This document shows, piece by piece, positions 21,617 to 29,831 of a stretch of 32,303 bases of DNA. Under the pieces are notes generated by a model, which saw nothing but the letters and a program-made list of their open reading frames with translations, made no database searches and was not told the DNA's origin. This DNA is from Chloroflexota bacterium (GTDB taxonomy: Bacteria > Chloroflexota > Chloroflexia > Chloroheliales > Chloroheliaceae), in NCBI GenBank assembly GCA_028287745.1, contig JAQBPB010000096.1, positions 1 through 32,303 on the forward strand, given 5' to 3'. Each line of letters starts with the position of its first letter. Positions within the stretch are counted from its first letter, which is position 1. The position numbers were made by a program, and so were the translations under genes.

Positions 21617-22728
21617 TGCAGCCAGACCAGGATAAGGCGGGTTCAAAACTGGGCGAGGCCCTGGACAAAATCGAACGGGTCAGGGTGCACCGCCGCCAGA
21701 AGTTCAACCTGCGCGATACCCATATTACGCTCAGCCACGGCAGCGGCGGTAAGGCCACCCATAACCTGATTGAAGGAATTTTCGCTCCGGCTTTCTCAAA
21801 CCCGCTGCTCGACCGGATGGACGACTCGGCGGTCTTTGCCGTAGAACCGGGGGCTTCTCACATGGCCTTTACTACCGATACTTATGTGGTCAGCCCCCTT
21901 TTCTTTCCCGGCGGCGACATCGGCGAGTTAGCGGTCAACGGTACGGTCAACGACCTGGCAATGGCCGGGGCCAAACCCCTATATTTATCAGCCGGCTTTA
22001 TCCTCGAAGAAGGATTAGCGATTGAAGATTTGCGGCGTATAGTTACTTCGATGGCCGGTGCGGCCGCCAGGGCCGGGGTTTCGATTATCACCGGCGACAC
22101 CAAAGTAGTCCAGCGCGGTAAGGCCGACAAGGTCTTTATCAATACAGCCGGAGTCGGAATGGTACAGGCCGCCTGGCCCATGGGGCAAGCCCAGGCCCGG
22201 CCAGGGGATAAAGTTTTGATAAACGGCCCGGTGGGGGACCACGGTATCGCGATCTTACTGGCTCGCGAAGCCCTGGAAATTGAAAGCACTATCGGCAGCG
22301 ATACGGCCCCTCTTTATGAACTGGTTGCTCGCCTTTTGGTAGCAGCCGGGCCGGCCCTGCACTGCCTGAAGGACCCGACCAGGGGTGGGGTGGCAACCAC
22401 CTTGAACGAGATCGCCATGACCTCGGAAGTCTCGATTGCCCTGGACCAGAATTCTATTCCGGTCCGGCCGGAAGTGCGGGGAGCCTGTGAAATCCTGGGG
22501 TTGGACCCGCTGACTATCGCAAACGAGGGGAAACTGCTGGCGATAGTCGCCCCGGAAAAGGCCGAGGCCGCTCTTCAGGCTCTCAAATCGCATCCCCTGG
22601 GCCGGGAGGCCGCGATTATAGGAGAGGTCCGGGCCGAACCGGTGGCTATGGTCTTTTTACGAACCGACATTGGCGGCACCCGGGTACTGGATATGCTGGT
22701 AGGGGACCCTCTACCGCGTATTTGTTAG
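21616..22728 (+). CDS. hypE: Hydrogenase maturation dehydratase HypE
   Basis: HypE takes the carbamoyl group from HypF onto its C-terminal cysteine and dehydrates it to a cyano group with ATP. The N-terminal signature LSHGSGGKATHNLIEGIF and the C-terminus DPLPRIC with the terminal Cys are both present, so the protein should be active. MDDSAVFAVEPG and LKDPTRGGVATTLNEIA match the AIRS-type ATP-binding fold. HypE is related to selenophosphate synthetase SelD, but the PRIC end and lack of the SelD catalytic Cys/Sec loop show that it is HypE and not the selenium gene. The length of 370 is slightly above average because of a 35-residue N-extension. Confidence 0.97.
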   Translation: MQPDQDKAGSKLGEALDKIERVRVHRRQKFNLRDTHITLSHGSGGKATHNLIEGIFAPAFSNPLLDRMDDSAVFAVEPGASHMAFTTDTYVVSPLFFPGGDIGELAVNGTVNDLAMAGAKPLYLSAGFILEEGLAIEDLRRIVTSMAGAAARAGVSIITGDTKVVQRGKADKVFINTAGVGMVQAAWPMGQAQARPGDKVLINGPVGDHGIAILLAREALEIESTIGSDTAPLYELVARLLVAAGPALHCLKDPTRGGVATTLNEIAMTSEVSIALDQNSIPVRPEVRGACEILGLDPLTIANEGKLLAIVAPEKAEAALQALKSHPLGREAAIIGEVRAEPVAMVFLRTDIGGTRVLDMLVGDPLPRIC

Positions 22729-23016
22729 GCCAGATTGAAGCTATCACGGTAAATGAGACCCTCCCAACTATTATTTATTAAGACATGCCCTTCAACAATT
22801 TCTGGGTAAGGTAAACTGGATTAGGGCTGCATCTGGTGGGAATACAAAATTTCTGGGGCTGATTTGGCTTATCCTTTAAGGTGGCCTTAACTCTAAGCGG
22901 CCTTTTAGTGGAAACCATACTTTGTGGTGTACTGGTGGTAATTGACCGGAATAGCCGTATAAAAGAGACAGAGATAAAGTCAAAGTCAAAGACAAAAACA
23001 GGGAAGTAGATAAGAA

Positions 23017-24072
23017 ATGCAAACCGAATTTGAATTCCGCCAGCACCTTCTTGAACAGACCCGCGGTTACCGTTTGTCCCAGGTCTTGATTACCTGTGCC
23101 GAACTGGGAGTTTTTGAGGCCCTGGGAAGCGGAGCCGCCAGCTCGGAAGAACTTGCTTCCTGCCTTGAGGTTCACCCGCTGGCCCTGTCCCGCCTCCTGG
23201 ATGCGGCGGTAGCCCTAGGCTGGGTTGAAAAGCAAAGCCGGTCTTACCTGATGAGTCCGGTAGCGGCAGCCTGCCTTTCCTTTGAAAGCCCTTTTTACCT
23301 GGGTAACTATCTCAAGCGGGAGGGAGCCTTCTACCGGCGCTGGTCGAATCTCAGCCAGGCGGTCAGGACCGGGCAGCGGCCGGAAGAAAACAAAAAGGAT
23401 GAGGTGGTTAATACTAACTGGGTGCAGGATTTCGAAATGGCCCTTTACGATATTGCCCGTACGGCCGCCCCGGCTGTTGCGGTCGCGCTTGGCCCCACTT
23501 TACCTCAGAAAACCGTGGCGAAGCAACCTATCCGGGTGCTGGATGTGGGTGGAGGGCACGGAGCTTACAGTATTGCGCTGGCCGAAAAATATCCTGACCT
23601 GGAGGCCATAATATTTGAGCTGCCGGCGGCAGCTACAGTTGCTCAATCGATCAGGGCTAAATCCAGGGTAGCGGACCGGGTCACGGTTCAGGCCGGTGAT
23701 TTTAAAGTTAACGATCTTGGAAGCGAGTTTGATTTAGTGCTTCTTTTTGGTGTGCTGGTCAGCGAGACAGCCGAAGGAGCCTTAGCACTTTTAGGTAAAG
23801 TCCATAAGGCCCTCAGGGCTGACGGGCAGGTGGTCATCCGGGGGTCTTATCTGAACCCGGACCATAACGGTCCAATCGATGCAAACCTGTTTGATCTTCA
23901 CATGCTTTTATCAAACTCGGCTGGTGGGGCGCATACCCTGAACGAACTTACCGCGTGGCTGGCTGCAAGCGGTTTCGAGGCCCCGGAGACGTTAAATTTA
24001 CCGGCGCCTGAGCAATCCAGCCTGATACTTGCTCGCAAGAAGATTTCAGACTCTCCAAATTCAGGAGAGTGA
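23017..24072 (+). CDS. SAM-dependent O-methyltransferase, acetylserotonin-type
   Basis: The 351-residue enzyme has an N-terminal dimerisation winged-helix (QVLITCAELGVFEALGSGAA, LEVHPLALSRLLDAAVALGW) and a C-terminal Rossmann domain. The SAM-binding loop is VLDVGGGHGAYSIALAEKYP, and further signatures are IIFELPAAATVA and VTVQAGDFKVNDLGSEFDLV. The family methylates hydroxyls of small aromatic or polyketide molecules; the substrate is unknown. It follows the hyp genes after 288 bp with no clear link to them, and the PIG-L deacetylase next to it suggests a small-molecule modification pair. The GGGAAG site precedes the ATG. Confidence 0.85.
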   Translation: MQTEFEFRQHLLEQTRGYRLSQVLITCAELGVFEALGSGAASSEELASCLEVHPLALSRLLDAAVALGWVEKQSRSYLMSPVAAACLSFESPFYLGNYLKREGAFYRRWSNLSQAVRTGQRPEENKKDEVVNTNWVQDFEMALYDIARTAAPAVAVALGPTLPQKTVAKQPIRVLDVGGGHGAYSIALAEKYPDLEAIIFELPAAATVAQSIRAKSRVADRVTVQAGDFKVNDLGSEFDLVLLFGVLVSETAEGALALLGKVHKALRADGQVVIRGSYLNPDHNGPIDANLFDLHMLLSNSAGGAHTLNELTAWLAASGFEAPETLNLPAPEQSSLILARKKISDSPNSGE

Positions 24073-24131
24073 GGGTAGCGGTAGGAACAGGTCAATCAGG
24101 TAAAGAGGAGAGTTGAGGGGAAAACTGGTCT

Positions 24132-24842
24132 ATGCAAATAGCTGAGCCACCTGAGGTAAAGACGATTATGGCCGTGGCGGCCCACCCGGATGACATTGAG
24201 AGCTGGTGTGCCGGAACCCTGGCTCTCTCAATTAAACTGGGGGCCTCAGTCCGGCTTTTACTGGTTACTTCCGGCGAGCAGGGTTCAAACGATCCTGAGA
24301 GCAAGCGAGAGACGGTTGGCCCTATGCGGGAAAGAGAAGCGCTGGAGGCAGCCCGAAGGCTTGGGCTGGCTGAAGTGGTTTTTTTAAGATACCCTGACGG
24401 CGAGGTAGAAGATAATACCAAATTAAGGGGAGAACTGGTTGAGTGGATAAGGCGCTGGAGGCCCGAGGTTCTGTTTACCCATGACCCGGTCCATCCTTTA
24501 CCGGTCTATCTGTGCCACCGGGACCACCGGGTAGTGGGGCGAGTGGCCCTGGATGCGGTCTATCCTTTTGCTCGCGACCACCTGGCTTTCAGTGAACAGG
24601 TTACTGATGGGTTGAAACCGTATGCCGTAGGCCAAGTCTGGTTATTTGCCAGCAGCCGACCGGATACTTTTGTAGATATAACGGACGGGTTTGACCTTAA
24701 AGTCTCGGCCCGGTTAGTCCATGAGAGTCAGACGGTTGACCCGGAGGCTTTAAGGAAAAGCTGGCAGGAACGAGCCGCTAAGGTAGGGGAAGAGGTGGGC
24801 CTTTTGATGAGTGAAAGTTTCACTGTTCTCACTATTGAGTGA
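24132..24842 (+). CDS. PIG-L family zinc-dependent deacetylase
   Basis: The 236-residue protein has the PIG-L/LmbE zinc motif AHPDDIESWCAGTLA near residue 18 and a second histidine region HPLPVYLCHRDHRVVGRVAL (His-x-x-His) around residue 130. LLLVTSGEQGSNDP and FLRYPDGEVEDN are also typical. Relatives remove N-acetyl groups from GlcNAc-type substrates in mycothiol, bacillithiol and antibiotic synthesis. The substrate here is unknown. The start at 24132 is 59 bp after the methyltransferase stop; the in-frame ATG at 24168 (MAVAAHPDD) is an alternative. Confidence 0.85.
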   Translation: MQIAEPPEVKTIMAVAAHPDDIESWCAGTLALSIKLGASVRLLLVTSGEQGSNDPESKRETVGPMREREALEAARRLGLAEVVFLRYPDGEVEDNTKLRGELVEWIRRWRPEVLFTHDPVHPLPVYLCHRDHRVVGRVALDAVYPFARDHLAFSEQVTDGLKPYAVGQVWLFASSRPDTFVDITDGFDLKVSARLVHESQTVDPEALRKSWQERAAKVGEEVGLLMSESFTVLTIE

Positions 24843-24856
24843 CATTATTGAGTGAC
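24833..24856 (+). repeat. Tandem 11-bp repeat TATTGAGTGAC at the end of the PIG-L gene
   Basis: TATTGAGTGAC occurs at 24833-24843 and 24846-24856 with a 13-bp period, the first copy spanning the stop codon of the PIG-L gene. It looks like a small slippage duplication. Confidence 0.45.
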
Positions 24857-24972
24857 CTTGCCTCAAGGAAAATCCCCAAAAGAACTGCTAATGGTTACTT
24901 ATTTAGATACAATGTTTCTAAAGGTTAAATTTACCAATTTTTTCCAAATTCAATTTTTAAGAGGTGCGTATT

Positions 24973-25575
24973 ATGGACGAGAAGATTCAACAGGTACGAG
25001 ATTTTCATGGTCATTTTTGCCCTGGCCTAAGCATTGGAATCCGGGCGGCTCAAATTAGCCTTCGTGAAATTGGCGCTCATTCCCAGGACGAGGAGGTAGT
25101 TGCTATAGTCGAAACAGATATGTGCGCAGTTGACGCTATACAGTTCTTGACCGGTTGTACTTTTGGCAAAGGTAACTTAATTCACCGTGACTATGGCAAA
25201 AATGCTTATACCTTCATCCGGCGCTCTGACAACAAGTCAATTCGGGTTGTCACAAAACCTTTCGAATGGGGCCAGGGGGTAAACACCCAGGAATTTCAGA
25301 CCCTTAATGCGAAAATACGGGATGGAGGAGGCAGCGCCGAGGACAAAAAACGTTTCTGGGAATTACAGGAGCTGCGCTCTCTGGCGGTGCTAGAAATGCC
25401 CGAAGAGCATATGTTTGAAGTCCAGGAAATTGAGGTCGATCTTCCCAAAAAAGCTCGGATTCATAATTCTCTGATTTGTGAGGAATGTGGCGAATCCACC
25501 ATGGAAACCCGTATGCGGCGTTTTAACGGGCACAATCTTTGCCTGCCCTGCTTCCAAAAAGCCGAGGAGCGGTAG
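24973..25575 (+). CDS. FmdE/FwdE-family metal-binding protein with C-terminal zinc ribbon
   Basis: The 200-residue protein matches the FmdE family named after formylmethanofuran dehydrogenase subunit E. Its core has FHGHFCPGLSIGIRAA near residue 10, VETDMCAVDAIQFLTGCTFG around 45 and GNLIHRDYGKNAYTF. The His and Cys pairs form the family metal site. A C-terminal zinc ribbon (CEECGE, then CLPCF) lies at about residues 172-196. FmdE homologues are widespread outside methanogens, so a methanogenic role is not implied; a chaperone or sensor for Mo, W, Fe or Ni is possible. I chose ATG 24973 because AAGAGGTG lies just upstream; the longer GTG start at 24964 lacks a site. It sits alone before a cluster of insertion-sequence remnants. 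Confidence 0.82.
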   Translation: MDEKIQQVRDFHGHFCPGLSIGIRAAQISLREIGAHSQDEEVVAIVETDMCAVDAIQFLTGCTFGKGNLIHRDYGKNAYTFIRRSDNKSIRVVTKPFEWGQGVNTQEFQTLNAKIRDGGGSAEDKKRFWELQELRSLAVLEMPEEHMFEVQEIEVDLPKKARIHNSLICEECGESTMETRMRRFNGHNLCLPCFQKAEER

Positions 25576-25683
25576 TAAGGTAGGGTTGCATTCATTTCTC
25601 TCTTCACGTACGGGTCAGCGCATTTTTTGGACAATTTCAGGGTCTGACGAACTTTCCGTGGTTGGCGTTTTGAGTGACTAAAT

Positions 25684-26046
25684 TTAAGCCAGTAATACTC
25701 TTGTTCGCAGAAGCTCAAAGAAAGCCCGGCCAAACATAGAACGCTTCAATAATTTTAACTTATTCACACTTCCTTCGACCCGACCCTGACTCCATCTCAA
25801 TTTTAAGCCTGATCTGACAGCCGCTTCATCTCGCTTTACCACTCGCCCAAAACTTTTTAACGGTTCTATCTCGCTCGCCTCTACCTCATTCAACCATTCG
25901 TTTAACCCGGTATCACTTCGCTGGGCCATCAGCCCTGTAAATTGCTGGACCAGAGCATAGCCGCTGGCTAACTTCGGAATAGCCTGTAAAATTAAATTGA
26001 GCTGGTTGCTTTTTGCCTCCTTCAAGCGCTTCTTCCCTAAAAACAA
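25684..26046 (-). pseudogene. ISL3-family transposase, C-terminal fragment
   Basis: The 120 codons match the end of ISL3-family transposases: LILQAIPKLASGYALVQQFT, then WSQGRVEGSVNKLKLLKRSM and FGRAFFELLRTRVL. This part contains the last catalytic segment of the DDE fold. The N-terminal two thirds, including the zinc-binding and HTH regions, are missing. Upstream in the same frame there is only about 60 bp of unrelated sequence before a stop. It is therefore a dead remnant, joined to the IS6 remnant on its right. Confidence 0.75.
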
Positions 26047-26073
26047 ACTCCAGCTTATAGCAAAAACCGAAAT

Positions 26074-26120
26074 TATTGAACCAATTGTGCAACATTTTTC
26101 AGGCTAGAATTGGTTCAATA
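26074..26120. repeat. 13-bp perfect inverted repeat around a 21-bp spacer
   Basis: TATTGAACCAATT (26074-26086) and AATTGGTTCAATA (26108-26120) are exact reverse complements. They lie between the ISL3 and IS6 remnants and could be the ends or a target of a small mobile sequence, a recombination site or a transcription-stopping hairpin. Confidence 0.5.
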
Positions 26121-26206
26121 CCGGCGAAACCTGCTGTAAACTTCTGATTGAAGGAACCTTTTCTCGCAACGGTTTTACCCGCTTGGTTATCGCTCTGCCG
26201 GTTAGT

Positions 26207-26908
26207 TCAAATACACCCCGGGTGAATAAACTTGACCTGCCTCAAGATATTTCCTTTTTCTATATCTTTAATCTGTCCTTTTCTAATCATGTTCATTATC
26301 TCGTACCCTCTTAAAGTGGCCCAGGCTGGCTTAAAAGAATAAAAGCCTAACCCAGGTTTTACCTTCCTCTTTATAAATCGATGGTCTTGTTCGACGATAT
26401 TGTTGAGGAATTTTGCCTGCCGCAGCTCACAAATTTCAGGCACAAGTTCAGAGGCTTTTAGAATTGATAGGGCTTTTGGATAAGCCGGATTTTTATCCAC
26501 TGTAATTACTCTAGGGGTTACGGTGTGGGCAGTTCCCAGAGCTTTACGCAAAAACCGGGTAACTGCAGCGGCATCTCGAGTGGTAGAAAGCATAAATTCG
26601 AGCGTATTACCATCAGAATCTACCACCAGATACAGGTAAGTCCAAACTTTCTTAATTTTGATGTAAGTTTCGTCAGTTCGCCATGAATCGTTTGTAGGTT
26701 TAAGATTAGACCTGGACCGCTTTTCTACCTCTGGCGCATATTTCTGGACCCACCGGTAAATGGTAGAGTGGTCAATGTGAAGGCCTCTTTCGGACATAAT
26801 TTCTTCCAAATCCCGGTAACTTAAAGCATAGCGCAGGTACCATCGGACACAGAGCAGAATAATTTCGGCCTGGTGATGTCGCTATTTAAGAGGGTTAAGG
26901 GGATCCAA
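26207..26908 (-). pseudogene. IS6-family transposase with an early in-frame TAG
   Basis: The frame from 26809 to 26207 encodes the DDE core of an IS6/IS26-type transposase (HIDHSTIYRWVQKYAPEVEK, DSWRTDETYIKIKKVWTYLY, AKFLNNIVEQDHRFIKRKVK). Continuing upstream on the minus strand the same frame reads EIILLCVRWYLRYALSYRDL, the normal N-terminal part. It then meets TAG at 26884-26882, where the family usually has Trp (the NPFKW-RH motif, here NPLK-stop-RH). Before it lies a TTG start at 26908-26906 giving DPLNPLK. A TGG-to-TAG change would explain this. Unless a downstream start is used, the transposase is inactive. Confidence 0.78.
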
Positions 26909-26975
26909 AGTGGCAGCTCGCTTTCAATAAAGAAGTAAAGATAATAAATTTAAGCTACCCTACCAGTCCATTCTC

Positions 26976-26993
26976 TTTTTTGCAACACAACCC
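26976..26993. repeat. IS6-type terminal inverted repeat (outer right end)
   Basis: TTTTTTGCAACACAACCC read on the other strand gives GGGTTGTGTTGCAAAAAA, close to the GG(T/G)T-TGTTGCAAA ends of IS6-family elements. It lies 68 bp beyond the TTG start of the transposase remnant. I did not find a convincing partner on the left side, so the element appears truncated there. Confidence 0.55.
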
Positions 26994-27868
26994 TTATTTC
27001 GATTTCAAACCTACAAGAACGAGAAAGTACCTCTTCAGCGGCAGCGAACCCTCTTTAACCTTCGATTTGCAGATATTAAAAGAGAATTTTTAGCAGCATA
27101 ATTCAAATGGAATTACTTTAGCTACCCTTGACTAACCTGATCTGTTGGGCCTGATTTTGACAGAGCCAATTATCAAAGAGCAGCCTGATGCGGGTGAAAA
27201 ATGGCTCAAATTAGGTCGGATGACCCTGGTAGCTAGGACGATCGTCTAAATAAAGAAAGGTAAAATCTGAAAAGGCATAGCAAATTTGAGGATAGTAGAT
27301 ATAATTTTACCATGGTCGTTAATTTCAACTCTAATACAATCGAAGTTAGAGTCCTAAGTACCTGATCCGTGATAAAGATGCTAAACTTTCAACTCATTAT
27401 TTAATCACTTGGAAACAATCTATTATTTGCCCGTTAGCATAGTATGTATTGCATATATAAAATTTTACTTTACAATTTTAAAAGATATGGTATTCTGAAA
27501 TTGGTAAAACAAATTGGTTTTGTTTTTATAACTGGCATAAGATAAATATACAACTGGTTTATTAGTGTCCCCGCAGGTTTGCCCTAATCTTATTAAGATT
27601 TCTACCGATAGTAGTTATTATAAACTTTCACCAATATCATTCGGTAGTTTCCACCTCATCAATTTAATGTTACTAATAGTTCTCTCAAAAAGTTCGGCTA
27701 AGTCAAACTGATGTAATAGGATTTACCGAAACTTTATATAATTCCAAGCATCTAGCGGTTTATTAACTCTGCTTGTCCCTTGGCAATCTTTCAAATCCGG
27801 GATTCTCTTTATTAACTTCTGAATACCGGAGCTAGTTCTTTCCAACATTTAACCGAAAGGAAGGTAAA
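26994..27868. other. AT-rich region before the TOMM cluster, no intact gene
   Basis: About 875 bp separate the IS6 end from the precursor gene. The left part has a 36-codon open frame ending TEPIIKEQPDAGEKWLKLGR and MTLVARTIV at about 27247, perhaps the tail of a lost transposase or other gene. A 7-bp hairpin (ACTCTAA 27328-27334, TTAGAGT 27346-27352) and an AAAAC/GTTTT hairpin (27506-27521) are visible. The AT-rich right half probably contains the promoter of the peptide cluster, but I could not pick out a convincing -35/-10 pair. The precursor start is preceded by AAAGGAAGG. Confidence 0.5.
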
Positions 27869-28393
27869 ATGCCAACACAAAAGAATAGTTACCAGAAGGA
27901 CACTCAATCGAGTGATTCTCTTTCAATTGTTGTAGATAACGATGAGACCGGCTTACCGGAGCCAATCCAGATATCGCGGGATGAGTTGCAAACAACTTTG
28001 ATGAACAATCCGACCGTGCTTCTCAACGCATTACAGGATTTAATAAGTAGTCAACAGGTTGCCCGCAAACCGTTCGGAACAAATACTCCTGTAACAGAGC
28101 TTCTTGGGCCGGGTCAGGCCAATGCTCTTTCAGCCAACGCCCGCAACCTGACTAAAGGCGATCTCATGGCCTTAGGCGGCTGGAATGGTAAAACAACCGC
28201 CAGAGAACTAGGCTTGACTGCCCAGGATATTACGACTATCCGGGATACCTTTTCCACCCAGCTTGCCACCGGTAAGATGAGCGGTATAAAAGTCGGTGGT
28301 GGGATTGACCCGGCCGCAGTGGATATAAATTGCTGCTGTTGCCCTTGCTGCTGTGCTACGGCCGTTAAGGAACCTATGCGCCCGGTGGCTTAA
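27869..28393 (+). CDS. TOMM (azole-containing peptide) precursor with CCCCPCCC core
   Basis: The 174-residue precursor has a long hydrophilic leader and a short C-terminal core. The last 22 residues begin INCCCCPCCCATAVKEP, with Cys155-158, Pro159 and Cys160-162. The neighbouring YcaO and RRE/ThiF-like genes mark the cluster as cyclodehydratase-type, so the seven cysteines are the likely sites for thiazoline/thiazole formation. The leader contains LLNALQDLISSQ and a second conserved-looking segment (LGPGQANALSANARN, then LTKGDLMALGGWNGK). A GGG motif near 143-145 could be the cleavage zone (VGGGIDPAAVD). The leader is much longer than in small bacteriocins, more like folded-leader families such as nitrile-hydratase-type peptides, although I cannot confirm that match. 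A strong hairpin directly follows. Confidence 0.8.
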   Translation: MPTQKNSYQKDTQSSDSLSIVVDNDETGLPEPIQISRDELQTTLMNNPTVLLNALQDLISSQQVARKPFGTNTPVTELLGPGQANALSANARNLTKGDLMALGGWNGKTTARELGLTAQDITTIRDTFSTQLATGKMSGIKVGGGIDPAAVDINCCCCPCCCATAVKEPMRPVA

Positions 28394-28397
28394 CTCT

Positions 28398-28447
28398 AAA
28401 AAATACCTTTCTGCCAACTCAGTCCGGCTAGCGGAAAGGTATTTTTT
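28398..28447 (+). terminator. Rho-independent-type terminator or attenuator after the precursor gene
   Basis: AAAAAATACCTTTC (28398-28411) pairs perfectly over 14 bp with GAAAGGTATTTTTT (28434-28447). The stem can extend inward by three more pairs, and it ends in six T. It lies between the precursor and its modifying enzymes, so partial termination would give more precursor than enzyme mRNA, a usual arrangement in RiPP clusters. Confidence 0.85.
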
Positions 28448-28478
28448 ACCTCAAATTTCAGTATTCTAAGGATTACAA

Positions 28479-29798
28479 ATGAAAATCCTTCTTATATGGC
28501 CCAATTCACCTGCCGAATTAATGGAAGGCGGTGATTTAGAGGCGATTTCTGAACCGATTGCGCTTGAATACCTGGCGGCTGGCGCCCAACTGGATGGGCA
28601 CCAGGTTAAAATCCTGGATTTGCGCCTTCACCCGACTGATCTCGATATGACCCTGAATGAATTTGCCCCGGATGTTATCGGCGTTACCGCCTATTCAATG
28701 CATATCCTGAGCGCCCTGAAGATTTGCCTGCGGGCCAAACAACTGCTACCTGGTTGCCATACCGTAGTAGGCGGGCACCATGCCACCCTTTTGCCGGAAG
28801 ATTTCTTTGAACCCCAGATTGATTTTATAGTCTGCGGAGAAGGAGTTAGACCCTTCAGAGTTTTGCTCACCAGCCTTGAAAATAATCGCGAGAACCCGGC
28901 TATCGCAGGGGTCTGGACGCGGCGGGACGGTACGTTCGTAAACGGTGGCCCCCCGTCGGTCTTTCTTATAGATGAATTGCCCCTGCCAGACCGATCCCTG
29001 GTGGCTGCCGACCGCCAGGCCTACTTTATAGACTGGATGCGGCCCGTGGCCCTGGTGCGTACTTCGGTGGGCTGCCCCTACCGGTGTACCTTCTGCTCTC
29101 TATGGAAGATTATGGAGGGTCAATATATTATGCGAAATATTGACGCGGTGGTGCAGGAAATAGCCGGGGTGCAAGAAGAATTTGTCTTTCTGATTGATGA
29201 CGAAGCATTTATAAACGGCCCGCGCATGTTAAAACTGGCCCAGGCCCTAAAAGCGGCCGGGGTTTATAAGCGCTATTTCGCCTACTGCCGGGTTGATACG
29301 ATGGTCAGGCAACCGGGCGTCCTGGCGGCCTGGCGCGACATCGGCCTGGAACGTTTATTTATGGGAGTTGATGCAATTTCCGAAAAGAATTTATTGGAGT
29401 ATAACAAAAAAATCAAAATTGCCCAGATTGAAACAGCCTTCAAACTGGCGGCTGACATGGGAATTAAAATCTTCGCGCAATTCGTGGTTAATACCGATTT
29501 TACCCAGCGCGAGTTCAAACAACTCAGGCACTTTATCGAGCATAACCGGATTGAGTACCCTTCCTTTACCGTGCTGACCCCAATTCCAGGCACTCAGTTG
29601 CTAAATAACTTTGATAATGTAACTGAACTTCAGCCAAATGGCAGGCCAAACTGGGATTTATTCGATTGCCAGAATGTAGTTGTAAAGACCAGTTTGCCAA
29701 AAGAGGAGTTTAAACGCGAATACGTAAATTTATACCATTCCTTTGCGGGCGTATACCAGCAGTTTCGCCGGGGAGTTAACCGGATGGCTGTAAACTAG
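28479..29798 (+). CDS. B12-binding radical SAM enzyme, probable C-methyltransferase of the TOMM
   Basis: The 439-residue enzyme has an N-terminal cobalamin-binding domain (LAAGAQLDGHQVKILDLRLH, APDVIGVTAYSMHILSAL, VVGGHHATLLPEDFFEPQ) and a radical SAM domain with CxxxCxxC (GCPYRCTFCSLW; Cys199, Cys203, Cys206). Downstream lie FLIDDEAFINGPRMLKLAQA and LERLFMGVDAISEKN, typical of class B methyltransferases related to hopanoid and RiPP enzymes. Such proteins usually methylate unactivated carbon. In this cluster the likely target is a core residue of the precursor, or an azole ring (inference). A ring-forming or oxidative role is the alternative. The gene starts 31 bp after the terminator, so its expression depends on read-through. 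Confidence 0.85.
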   Translation: MKILLIWPNSPAELMEGGDLEAISEPIALEYLAAGAQLDGHQVKILDLRLHPTDLDMTLNEFAPDVIGVTAYSMHILSALKICLRAKQLLPGCHTVVGGHHATLLPEDFFEPQIDFIVCGEGVRPFRVLLTSLENNRENPAIAGVWTRRDGTFVNGGPPSVFLIDELPLPDRSLVAADRQAYFIDWMRPVALVRTSVGCPYRCTFCSLWKIMEGQYIMRNIDAVVQEIAGVQEEFVFLIDDEAFINGPRMLKLAQALKAAGVYKRYFAYCRVDTMVRQPGVLAAWRDIGLERLFMGVDAISEKNLLEYNKKIKIAQIETAFKLAADMGIKIFAQFVVNTDFTQREFKQLRHFIEHNRIEYPSFTVLTPIPGTQLLNNFDNVTELQPNGRPNWDLFDCQNVVVKTSLPKEEFKREYVNLYHSFAGVYQQFRRGVNRMAVN

Positions 29799-29831
29799 GA
29801 TATAAGCTTCAGGCGATGAAAGGCCAACAAG

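Noticed and set aside
21616..22728. A selenophosphate synthetase (selD) supporting the selenium hypothesis
   Set aside because: The protein ends in PRIC and lies after hypD, which identifies HypE; the SelD catalytic Cys/Sec loop is not present. The selenium machinery is not visible in this window.
27134..27247. Short frame ending MTLVARTIV as a real gene
   Set aside because: It has only about 36 codons, no start with ribosome site and no recognised family; at most a transposase relic.
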